DNA from: Tardiphaga sp. vice304
GTDB lineage: Bacteria; Pseudomonadota; Alphaproteobacteria; Rhizobiales; Xanthobacteraceae
NCBI RefSeq assembly: GCF_007018905.1
Contig: NZ_CP041402.1
Coordinates: 310,001-374,000, forward strand
DNA length: 64,000 nucleotides
Direction of reading: 5' to 3'
Made by a program: the position numbers and the translations under genes. The notes under the pieces are model-generated. The model was given only the letters and a program-made list of their open reading frames with translations. It searched no databases and was not told the DNA's origin. Below are positions 56,912 to 64,000 of the stretch, piece by piece (position 1 is the first letter of the stretch; every line of letters begins with the position of its first letter).

Positions 56912-57484
56912 ATGGCTCGGTCGTCCCACATCCATTCGTCGTCGCCCTGGCGCCGACGCTTTTCCGCGGCGCTGCCGTGGGTGTTCGTGCTCGGCATGGC
57001 GGCGGGCGCGATGCTGCCGGTCAAGCGCTGGGTGAGCGGGCCGGCCCCCTCGACGCAGGAGTGGAACACGCCGGCGGCGCGCGACGCCGACGCCATCGTG
57101 AGACGCGCCGGCAATACCGCCGCGCCGCAAGCGGTCGATGTGCTGCATGGCATCGACGGTGATACCTTCGCCGCGCGCGTTCATCTGGAAGCCGGCATCG
57201 ATCTGACGACCCGAATCCGGCTGCGCGGCATCGACGCACCGGAGCTGAAGGGACAATGCGCGCAGGAGGTCCGGCTGGCGGAAGCCGCCGGCGACGCGCT
57301 CAACAAGGTGCTGCGCGAAGGCGGCGTGACGATCTTCAATATCGGCCCCGACAAATATCCCGGCCGCGTCGTCGCCGACGTCGCCACAAGGCGCACACCG
57401 AATGTCTCGGCGGTCTTGCTCGGCAGCGGCCATGTCCGCAGCTATGGCGGCGGCCATCGCAGCGGGTGGTGTGGTTCGCGCTAG
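56912..57484 (+). CDS. Thermonuclease (SNase)-like membrane-anchored protein
   Basis: 190 residues. An N-terminal membrane helix (FSAALPWVFVLGMAAGAMLP) suggests export or anchoring. The SNase-like OB fold spans about 72-175: GIDGDTFAARVHLEAG with the metal-binding Asp, RLRGIDAPELKGQCAQE with the Arg and Glu of the active site, and KYPGRVVADV with the second Arg. The active residues appear complete. It ends with a 4-bp convergent overlap with the MFS gene at 57481. Confidence 0.85.
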   Translation: MARSSHIHSSSPWRRRFSAALPWVFVLGMAAGAMLPVKRWVSGPAPSTQEWNTPAARDADAIVRRAGNTAAPQAVDVLHGIDGDTFAARVHLEAGIDLTTRIRLRGIDAPELKGQCAQEVRLAEAAGDALNKVLREGGVTIFNIGPDKYPGRVVADVATRRTPNVSAVLLGSGHVRSYGGGHRSGWCGSR

Positions 57485-58881
57485 ATCACGACCGGCTTGA
57501 CCCGTACCCGCGACAGCAGGACGAGGCCGGCAACAAAGAACAGCACCAGCACCGCCATGCCGGCTTTCTGGCTCGCGGTGACGGCGGTGACGATGCCGAT
57601 CAAGAGCGGGCCCATGAACGACGTCACCTTGCCGGTCAGCGCAAACAGCCCGAAGAATTGCGCGATGCGATCGCGCGGCGCCATCCGGATCAGCAACGTG
57701 CGCGAGGCCGCCTGCAGCGGGCCACCGGCCATGCCGATAAGGCAGCCGAGTACGAGATAGGCCTGTTCCGCAGGTGCCGCGAACAGCCCGCCACCCGGCG
57801 CCGGCGGCGTCACGCTCCAGAACAGGATACGGTCCTTGTCGATGCACAACATGCCGACGATAGAAAGTAGCAGCACCGACATGCTGCCGGCGATCACGCG
57901 CTTGGGGCCCAGCCGGACGTCGAGCCGGCCGCCGAGAAAGGCGCCCACCGTGCCGGCCAGCGCCAGTGTGATACCGAAAGTGCCAATCTGGATCGTATTC
58001 CAGCCGAAGGTGCCGGCCGCATAAATGCCGCCGAAGGCAAACAATGATACCAGCCCGTCGGTGTAGATCATGTTGGCGATCAGGAACGCCATCATCGAGC
58101 GATGCTGCGGCAATTCAAGCAACGTCTGGCGCAAATCGCTCAGGCCTTCCTGCAACGCCTTGCGCGCCGACAGCTTCGCCGGAAAATCCGGCGTGAACAA
58201 AAACATCGGCAGCACGAAGACGACGAACCACAATCCGCTGAGCGGCCCGGAGATGCGATCGCCTTCGAAGCTCATAGGATCGAGCCCGAACAGCGGCACC
58301 AGACCGAACAGGGTGCGCCCGGTCGTCGGGCTGGCGGCCATGAAGCCGAGCACCACGATCAGGCTGAGAATGCCGCCGACATAGCCCAGCGCCCAGCCGG
58401 AACCGGACAGCCGGCCGATCTGGTCGGGCGGCACCAGCTGCGGCATCATCGCATTATTGAACACGGTGGCGAATTCGATGCCGATGGTGGCAAAGCCATA
58501 GGCGATCAGCAGCGGCAGGATGATGTCGGGATTGCCGGGCTTGCCGATCCACATGATGCAGGCGCCGATCACGAACACGCCACCGAACACCGCGATCCAC
58601 GGCTTGCGGCGGCCGCTGGCATCGGCGATCGCGCCGAGCACCGGCGACGCCAGCGCAATCACCAGACCCGCCGCGGCGGTGGCGAAGCCCCACATCGATT
58701 GGCCGGCGGCGGCGTCCGACGCCACGCGGGTAGCGAAATACGGCGCGAACACGAAGGTCGTGATCAGGCTGAAATAGGGTTGCGCGGCCCAGTCGAACAG
58801 CATCCAGCCGACCACGGCGGAGCGTGGCGGGTAGACCCGGGGGGTCTCATCGACAGCGTGTGCAACGGCGGCCGGGGCCAT
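57481..58881 (-). CDS. Major facilitator transporter, UMF1/Atg22-like
   Basis: 466 residues from ATG 58881 (GGAG about 10 bp upstream); ATG 58917 is also possible. Twelve hydrophobic segments. The first, VVGWMLFDWAAQPYFSLITT with FDWAxxPYxxxI, is the UMF1 signature; GAIADASGRRKPWI gives the MFS loop 2-3 motif. The bacterial members of this Atg22-like group are uncharacterised exporters. Convergent with the SNase-like gene and divergent from ggt. Confidence 0.88.
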   Translation of the reverse strand: MAPAAVAHAVDETPRVYPPRSAVVGWMLFDWAAQPYFSLITTFVFAPYFATRVASDAAAGQSMWGFATAAAGLVIALASPVLGAIADASGRRKPWIAVFGGVFVIGACIMWIGKPGNPDIILPLLIAYGFATIGIEFATVFNNAMMPQLVPPDQIGRLSGSGWALGYVGGILSLIVVLGFMAASPTTGRTLFGLVPLFGLDPMSFEGDRISGPLSGLWFVVFVLPMFLFTPDFPAKLSARKALQEGLSDLRQTLLELPQHRSMMAFLIANMIYTDGLVSLFAFGGIYAAGTFGWNTIQIGTFGITLALAGTVGAFLGGRLDVRLGPKRVIAGSMSVLLLSIVGMLCIDKDRILFWSVTPPAPGGGLFAAPAEQAYLVLGCLIGMAGGPLQAASRTLLIRMAPRDRIAQFFGLFALTGKVTSFMGPLLIGIVTAVTASQKAGMAVLVLFFVAGLVLLSRVRVKPVVI

Positions 58882-58981
58882 CCAGAAAGGTCTCCGCGAA
58901 TCGCACGATTGTGCCATCTCGATCGCAATCCATATAGGATTCAGCAAGGTGGTGCGATCACGGCCGCCGTCAGGAGCGCCG

Positions 58982-60730
58982 ATGCTGCTATTGAATTCGT
59001 TTCGCCGTCTGCTGGTGATCGCCGCCGTGCTGGGCAGCATGGCAAATGGCGCGCCGCTTCTCGCGCAGGAGCGCGGCGTCTACACGCCGGCGCCGCCCGG
59101 CACCATCCGTCCGGTCGCGGCAAAGCACGGCATGGTTGTCGCGCAGGAAAAAATCGCGGCACGAGTCGGCGCCGATGTGATGGCACGCGGCGGCAACGCC
59201 ATCGACGCCGCGGTGGCCACCGGCTTTGCCATGGCGGTGACCTATCCGCGCGCCGGCAATATCGGCGGCGGCGGATTCATGGTGATCCATTCCGCCGTAA
59301 CCGGCGAGGACATCACGATCGATTATCGCGAGACCGCGCCGGCGGCGGCGACTCGCGACATGTTCCTGGGTGCCGACGGGCAGCCCGACATCGCGAAGTC
59401 GCGCGACTCGGCACTCGGCATCGGCGTGCCCGGCACCGTTGCAGGGCTGGCGCTGGCACTGGAAAAATATGGCTCCGGCAAGTTCACGCTGTCCGACATG
59501 CTGCAGCCCGCGATCGCGCTGGCGCGCGACGGCTTCGTGCTCGATGATGACCTCGCCGACACGCTGCCTGACTGGCGCCGTCGGCTATCGCGCTGGCCGG
59601 CATCATTGCGCATGATCGCCCGCGCCGACGGCGCCGCGCTGCGCCCCGGCGATACGCTGGTGCAAACCGATCTGGCGGCAACGCTGACCGCGATCGCGGC
59701 GCAGGGGCCGCACGGCTTCTATGAGGGACCTGTCGCCACAAAACTCGTCGATGGCATTCGCGCCGCCGGCGGCATTTTCACGCTCGTCGACCTCAACAAC
59801 TACCGGCCGGTGATCCGCCCGCCGGTGCGCGGCAGCTATCGCGGGTACGACATCGTCTCGATGCCGCTGCCCTCTTCCGGCGGCATTGTGCTGATGGAAA
59901 CGCTGAACATTCTCGAAAGCTTTCCGATGCAGGACAAGGCGCAGGGCAGCGCGCCCTCGCTGCATCTGTTGATCGAGACGATGAAGCGCGCTTATGCCGA
60001 CCGCGCACGCTATCTCGGCGATCCCGCTTTTGTAACCGCACCGATTGCCACGCTGCTATCAAAAAACTATGCCGCCCGGCAGCGCGTCTCGATCGACGTT
60101 GCGCGCGCGACGCCCTGGACCGACGCGCTCTCCGCGGTGCCACCGCGCGAGGGCGAGAACACCACGCATTATTCGGTGGTCGATGCCGCCGGCAATGCGG
60201 TGAGCAACACCTACACGTTGAATTTTCCCTACGGCTTGGGCCTTGTTGCGGAAGGCACCGGCGTGCTGCTCAACAACGAGCTGGATGATTTCACCGCCGC
60301 GCCCGGCGCGTCTAATGCCTTCGGCCTGGTCGGCTTCGAGGCCAATTTGCCCGGACCTAGCAAGCGGCCTTTGTCGTCGATGTCGCCGACCATCGTGCTG
60401 AAGGACGGCAAGGTAGTGCTGGTCACCGGGTCGCCGGGCGGCAGCCGGATCATCTCCACGGTGCTACAGGTGGTCGTCAACGTGCTCGACTATCAGATGG
60501 ACGTGGCCTCCGCGGTGGCCGCGCCGCGGCTCCACCACCAGTGGCTGCCCGACGAGGTCCGCATCGAGCGCGGTTTCTCCGATGCGACGCTGGCGGCGCT
60601 GACGGCGATGGGCCACCGGGTACTGGAGCCGATGGGACAGACCTCGGCCAACTCCATCGCCGTGACGCCGGGCGGCTTGCTCGGTGCGCCCGATCCGCGT
60701 ACGCGTGGGGCTGCAGCATCCGGATACTGA
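58982..60730 (+). CDS. ggt: Gamma-glutamyltransferase
   Basis: 582 residues from ATG 58982 (AGGAG at 58972-58976). The signal peptide (FRRLLVIAAVLGSMANGAPL) ends before LAQERG. The large subunit contains GGNAIDAAVATGFAMAVTYP, IGGGGFMVIH and DYRETAPAAATRDMF; the autoprocessing nucleophile Thr starts the small subunit in GENTTHYSVVDAAGNAVSNT. Later landmarks are GVLLNNELDDFTAAPG, KRPLSSMSPTIVLKDGK and GSPGGSRII. It acts on glutathione and gamma-glutamyl amides in the periplasm. Normal length for the family. Confidence 0.95.
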   Translation: MLLLNSFRRLLVIAAVLGSMANGAPLLAQERGVYTPAPPGTIRPVAAKHGMVVAQEKIAARVGADVMARGGNAIDAAVATGFAMAVTYPRAGNIGGGGFMVIHSAVTGEDITIDYRETAPAAATRDMFLGADGQPDIAKSRDSALGIGVPGTVAGLALALEKYGSGKFTLSDMLQPAIALARDGFVLDDDLADTLPDWRRRLSRWPASLRMIARADGAALRPGDTLVQTDLAATLTAIAAQGPHGFYEGPVATKLVDGIRAAGGIFTLVDLNNYRPVIRPPVRGSYRGYDIVSMPLPSSGGIVLMETLNILESFPMQDKAQGSAPSLHLLIETMKRAYADRARYLGDPAFVTAPIATLLSKNYAARQRVSIDVARATPWTDALSAVPPREGENTTHYSVVDAAGNAVSNTYTLNFPYGLGLVAEGTGVLLNNELDDFTAAPGASNAFGLVGFEANLPGPSKRPLSSMSPTIVLKDGKVVLVTGSPGGSRIISTVLQVVVNVLDYQMDVASAVAAPRLHHQWLPDEVRIERGFSDATLAALTAMGHRVLEPMGQTSANSIAVTPGGLLGAPDPRTRGAAASGY

Positions 60731-60794
60731 CATGTCGGATGCCCTGAGCCGGCCTGGACGCCGGCCGTGAATGACTAGTCTGGGGAGCATCTAC

Positions 60795-62099
60795 ATGAAT
60801 AAGGGTCGGCCCGAAGTTACGGGCAGCATCGACGTGGCGGCCATCGAAGACACCAGTCTTCTCGCGTTCTATCGTGACATGAACGTGCCCGAGCGGCGCA
60901 CCTTCTGGGCCTGTGCCACCGGCTGGGCGCTCGATGGCATGGACTTCATGATCTACCCGTTGGTGATCGGCACCATCATCGTGATGTGGAACGTCGATCC
61001 CGGCACGGCCGGTCTCGCCGGCACCGTGACGCTGCTGGCGTCCGCCATTGGCGGCTGGCTCGGTGGCTATCTCGCCGACCGTATCGGCCGCGTCCGCACC
61101 TTGCAGATCACCATCCTGTGGTTCTCTTTCTTCTCGCTGGTTTGTGCCTTCGTGCAGAATTTCGATCAGCTCCTGGTGGCCCGCGCGCTGCTCGGACTGG
61201 GCTTCGGCGGCGAATGGGCCGCCGGTGCGGTGCTGATGGGCGAAGCGATCCGCCCGCAATATCGCGGCCGCGCGGTGGGCTCGGTACAGTCCGGCTGGGC
61301 CATCGGCTGGGGCCTTGCGGTGCTGTCGCAGGCGATCCTGTTCTCCTATCTGCCGCCGGAGATCGCATGGCGCTGGATGTTTGCGATCGGCGCGCTGCCG
61401 GCGCTGCTGGTGCTCTATCTTCGCCGCTATGTCGAGGAGCCGAAGATTGCCGCGGAGACGCGCGCGCGCCAGAATGCGACCGGCGATCGGCCGAAACTGC
61501 GCGAGATCTTTGCAGGTCCGATGCTCAAGACCACGATCCTCGCCTCGCTGGCGGCGACCGGCTGTCAGGGCGGCTACTACGCTATCACCTTCTGGGTGCC
61601 GCGCTTTCTTACCACAGAACGCAAGCTGTCGATCGTCTCCTCGACCGGTTATCTCTCGGCGCTGATCATCGGCTCCTTTATCGGATATCTGGTCGGGGCC
61701 TGGCTCGCGGATCGGATCGGCCGCCGCAACCTATTCCTGACCTTCTCGCTCGGCGCCATCGCGGTGATCCTTATTTACACCCAGGTGCCGCTAACCAATG
61801 AAGTGCTGTGGGTTCTCGGTTTCCCCCTCGGCTTCTTTGCTTCCGGCTACTTCTCCGGCATGGGCGCGTTCCTGACCGAACTGTATCCGACGCGGTTGCG
61901 CGGCTCCGGCCAGGGGTTTTGCTACAATTTCGGACGCGGCTTCGGCGCGCTATTTCCATTCCTGGTCGGCGCATTGTCGACGACCACGACGCTCGGCAAT
62001 GCGATCGCCATCTTCGCCGTGCTTGCCTATGGACTGTTCTTCATCGCAGCCTTCGCGCTGCCTGAAACCCGCGGACGGATTCTCTATGCCGACGCTTGA
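60795..62099 (+). CDS. Major facilitator transporter, aromatic/carboxylate symporter type
   Basis: 434 residues from ATG 60795 (GGGGAG at 60782-60787); ATG 60771 is in frame. Twelve membrane segments. The first has WALDGMDFMIYPLVIGTI, the D-x(2)-D-like pattern of AAHS/SHS sugar and aromatic acid transporters; the loop LADRIGRVRTLQI and its repeat WLADRIGRRNLFLTF are MFS A motifs; GFGGEWAAGAVLMGEAIRP and the late ELYPTRLRGSGQGFCYNFGR fit the metabolite:H+ symporter group. The stop overlaps the amidohydrolase start by 14 bp, so the two genes are probably one functional unit. Confidence 0.92.
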   Translation: MNKGRPEVTGSIDVAAIEDTSLLAFYRDMNVPERRTFWACATGWALDGMDFMIYPLVIGTIIVMWNVDPGTAGLAGTVTLLASAIGGWLGGYLADRIGRVRTLQITILWFSFFSLVCAFVQNFDQLLVARALLGLGFGGEWAAGAVLMGEAIRPQYRGRAVGSVQSGWAIGWGLAVLSQAILFSYLPPEIAWRWMFAIGALPALLVLYLRRYVEEPKIAAETRARQNATGDRPKLREIFAGPMLKTTILASLAATGCQGGYYAITFWVPRFLTTERKLSIVSSTGYLSALIIGSFIGYLVGAWLADRIGRRNLFLTFSLGAIAVILIYTQVPLTNEVLWVLGFPLGFFASGYFSGMGAFLTELYPTRLRGSGQGFCYNFGRGFGALFPFLVGALSTTTTLGNAIAIFAVLAYGLFFIAAFALPETRGRILYADA

Positions 62100-62982
62100 T
62101 TCAAACAGCGAGCCACGCGCCTGCCCCGGCCCGCAGCCGGTGCAGCGCACCACGACGCGCTTCATTGTGCCGCCCGGCGCGGTGGACACCCACGCCCACG
62201 TCATCGGCCTGCCGCCCGAATATCCCTTTGTCGCAAGCCGCAGCTACACGCCACCGGCGGCTTCGGCCGCCGACTACCTGGCCATGCTCGATGCTACCGC
62301 GATGACCTATGGGGTGCTGACGCAGGTCAGCGTGCACGGCACCGATAACCGCCTCCTCGTCGAGACGCTGCAGGCAAACCGCCAACGGCTGCGGGGCATC
62401 GCAGTGATCCCGCTGGACTGCCCGGACAACGAGAAGGCCGCGCTGAAGGAGGCCGGTGTCGTCGGTCTGCGTATCAACGTGCTGTATGGCGGCGGTGTCG
62501 GCTTTTCCCAGCTCGAGGACTATGCCGCGGTGTGCCGCGAGATGGGCTGGCACCTGCAATTCCTGATCGATGCCGGGGATCTTCCGGCGTTGGCGTCGCG
62601 ATTTGCAAAGCTGCCAGTGCCGTTCCTGATCGACCATATGGGGCACTTCCCGACCACCCGTGGCACGGCCGACACCGGCTTTCAGGTTTTGCTGTCGCTG
62701 GTCCGCGATGGCGGCTGGGTGCGGCTGTCCGGCGCCTACCGCACCAGTACCGAAGGCGGCCCGCCCTATGGCGACACGATCCCGTTCGCCAGGCTTCTCG
62801 CCGAAGCAGCGCCGGAACGGTGCGTCTGGGGCTCCGACTGGCCGCATGTAGCGAACTGGGACGCGATGATGGGCGTCAACGACCTGCTGGACCTGCTGGC
62901 GGACTGGGTGCCGGACGACGCACTGCGGCAGCGCGTACTCGTCGACAATCCGCAGCGGCTGTTCGGCTTTCCAGCCGTCTAG
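62086..62982 (+). CDS. TIM-barrel amidohydrolase, PDC hydrolase-like (amidohydrolase 2)
   Basis: 298 residues from ATG 62086. The barrel starts with the metal-site motif VDTHAHVIGLPPEYPFVASR; then YGVLTQVSVHGTDNRLLVET, GVVGLRINVLYGGGVGFSQL, FLIDHMGHFPTTRGT and the terminal WGSDWPHVANWDAM with the conserved Asp. This pattern is that of 2-pyrone-4,6-dicarboxylate lactonase-like and related hydrolases of lactones or amides. Overlap with the transporter implies uptake and hydrolysis of the same compound, possibly an aromatic ring-fission lactone. It ends convergently with the GST gene (4 bp overlap). Confidence 0.85.
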   Translation: MPTLDSNSEPRACPGPQPVQRTTTRFIVPPGAVDTHAHVIGLPPEYPFVASRSYTPPAASAADYLAMLDATAMTYGVLTQVSVHGTDNRLLVETLQANRQRLRGIAVIPLDCPDNEKAALKEAGVVGLRINVLYGGGVGFSQLEDYAAVCREMGWHLQFLIDAGDLPALASRFAKLPVPFLIDHMGHFPTTRGTADTGFQVLLSLVRDGGWVRLSGAYRTSTEGGPPYGDTIPFARLLAEAAPERCVWGSDWPHVANWDAMMGVNDLLDLLADWVPDDALRQRVLVDNPQRLFGFPAV

Positions 62983-63644
62983 CCCCCCATCGAATAGGGC
63001 CCGCCCTTCTGCAGCGCGCGCTGATAGGCCGGGCGGGCGTGGATTCGTTCCAGGAAGGCCATCACCTTGGGGTGGCCCTGCTTCAGACCGGCGCGGCCGC
63101 TTGCGGCTTCCAGCGGAAAGCTCATCTGGATGTCGGCGGCGGTGAATTCGGGGCCGGCGAACCATTCGCTCTTGCCCAGCTCGCCTTCCCAGAACGCCAT
63201 GTGATTCTTGAGCTGCGGATCGATCATCGTGTCCTGCACCTTGGCCGAGATCGCGTTGACCAGCGGCCGCATCAACAGCGGCGCGCGCTTCGGCAGCAGG
63301 CCGAAAATCAGCTTCATCAATAGCGGCGGCATCGCCGAACCTTCGGCATAATGCAGCCAGTAGGTGAAGCGCAGCCGCGCCGGCGTGCCCGCCTGTGGGA
63401 TCAGCCGGCCGTTGCCATAGGTCTCGACCAGATATTCGATGATCGCGCCGGATTCGGCGATCGTGTTGCCATTGTCGGTGATGACCGGCGACTTACCGAG
63501 CGGATGGATGGCGCGCAATTCCGGCGGCGCCAGCATGTTGGACTGACGCTGGTAGCGCACGATCTCGTAGGGCACGCCGAGTTCTTCGAGCAGCCACAGC
63601 ACCCGCTGCGAGCGGGAATTATTCAGGTGGTGAAGCGTGATCAT
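62979..63644 (-). CDS. Glutathione S-transferase
   Basis: 221 residues from ATG 63644 (AAGGA, 6 bp spacing). The N-terminal thioredoxin fold starts MITLHHLNNSRSQRVLWLLE with Ser in the expected position; NPLG-like IHPLGKSPVI gives the cis-Pro and AESGAIIEYLVETYG the gamma-Glu-binding loop. The C-terminal helical domain has WFAGPEFTAADIQMSFPLEA. The general GST class is secure; the subclass resembles bacterial beta-like/YfcG-like proteins. Confidence 0.92.
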   Translation of the reverse strand: MITLHHLNNSRSQRVLWLLEELGVPYEIVRYQRQSNMLAPPELRAIHPLGKSPVITDNGNTIAESGAIIEYLVETYGNGRLIPQAGTPARLRFTYWLHYAEGSAMPPLLMKLIFGLLPKRAPLLMRPLVNAISAKVQDTMIDPQLKNHMAFWEGELGKSEWFAGPEFTAADIQMSFPLEAASGRAGLKQGHPKVMAFLERIHARPAYQRALQKGGPYSMGG

Positions 63645-63761
63645 GAAGGGTCCTTTGAGGGCGAGAACGGCGCTTTGTTTTACCCGGGTGTTATTGACGG
63701 GGATATTATCCGGGTTTAAATAAAGACCTCAGTTCGCTCCAGTAGACCGCAGGTTATCACC

Positions 63762-64000
63762 ATGAATGCAACGACTTCGAGCCAATTCAGCGCGTTTGCA
63801 GGCGACCGGCTGCTGGCCTCCGGATCCCTCGCGGAAGTGGCGATCGCCGTGAAGATGGCGTCCGGCACCGCGTCCACGGCGCCGGTCCTGATCTTCGACG
63901 ATGCCAGCGGCCGCGCCATCGACCTCGACCTGCGCGGTAGCCACCGCGACATCGTCGCCCGGCTGCCACCGCCGGTGCAGCCGGCGGCGCCGACGGCGCC
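63762..64000 (+). CDS. DUF2239 family protein (N-terminal part, runs off the window)
   Basis: The frame from ATG 63762 is open to the window end (79 residues). The start MNATTSSQFSAFAGDRLLAS, GSLAEVAIAVKMA and VLIFDDASGRAIDLDLRGSH match the conserved N-terminus of DUF2239, a small family of unknown function with a proline/arginine-rich later part; the visible end (LPPPVQPAAPTAP) fits. Divergent from the GST gene. Confidence 0.8.
   Translation, partial: MNATTSSQFSAFAGDRLLASGSLAEVAIAVKMASGTASTAPVLIFDDASGRAIDLDLRGSHRDIVARLPPPVQPAAPTA

Overview
The window reads as alphaproteobacterial chromosome of high GC, most likely Nitrobacteraceae (the Bradyrhizobium/Rhodopseudomonas/Afipia group). This rests on gene order (NDUFA9-like/uppP/GST/queG; HemY-Mic60-hemD divergent from tsaD-gpsA-EVE-methyltransferase), on DUF1674 and the EtfB lysine methyltransferase, and on families of dispersed palindromic repeats of the kind I associate with this group. 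No database was consulted; all assignments come from reading motifs and remembered families.

Left half (1 to about 32915): a mosaic genomic island ending at a tRNA-Leu(CAG) gene (32916-33002), with a tyrosine recombinase directly beside the tRNA. From left to right it carries: a nitrilase/LysR divergent pair (1-1410); a LysR gene split by an IS5-family element (2126-3972); a six-gene operon joining a TauABC/NMT1-type ABC importer to RutB-, RutC- and RutD-like enzymes (4143-8870) with a second, convergent RutD-like hydrolase (8878-9681); a broken IS110 transposase, a 219-bp MITE-like element and a second identical IS5 copy (10292-12633); a decayed stretch (12634-13682); plasmid/ICE-type genes on the minus strand (CIA30-like protein, topoisomerase III, DUF6880-like protein, an exonuclease III stub and small proteins, 13683-19381); an ISL3 remnant; a plus-strand replication block (primase-polymerase, RepA-like initiator, unknown protein, RecD-like helicase, 21028-25313); a PD-(D/E)XK nuclease, DUF2958 and a truncated partner gene (25883-27703); and two IS21-family elements piled onto each other and onto a truncated cytosine methyltransferase (27704-31069).

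Right half (33187 to 64000): mostly conserved chromosome. It includes undecaprenyl pyrophosphate recycling (uppP), tRNA modification (queG, tsaD), tetrapyrrole synthesis (hemD with HemY-like and Mic60-like membrane proteins), phospholipid precursor synthesis (gpsA), acetate activation (acs), purine synthesis (purH), rRNA methylation (RsmB-like), and a ggt/MFS/amidohydrolase group. A small second island lies between queG and tRNA-Thr(CGT), about 37.4-40.6 kb. It holds a Met/His-rich exported protein, a Crp/Fnr regulator and a broken P4-type integrase.

The most distinctive system is the Rut-like operon. It has the lower enzymes of the Rut pyrimidine pathway (ureidoacrylate hydrolase, RidA-type deaminase, alpha/beta hydrolases) and a dedicated ABC importer, but no RutA/RutF monooxygenase and no RutG permease in the window. 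Its adjacent LysR gene was hit by the IS element at codon 7. This suggests import and breakdown of a ureido- or enamine-type nitrogen compound other than free uracil, or dependence on an unlinked ring-opening enzyme.
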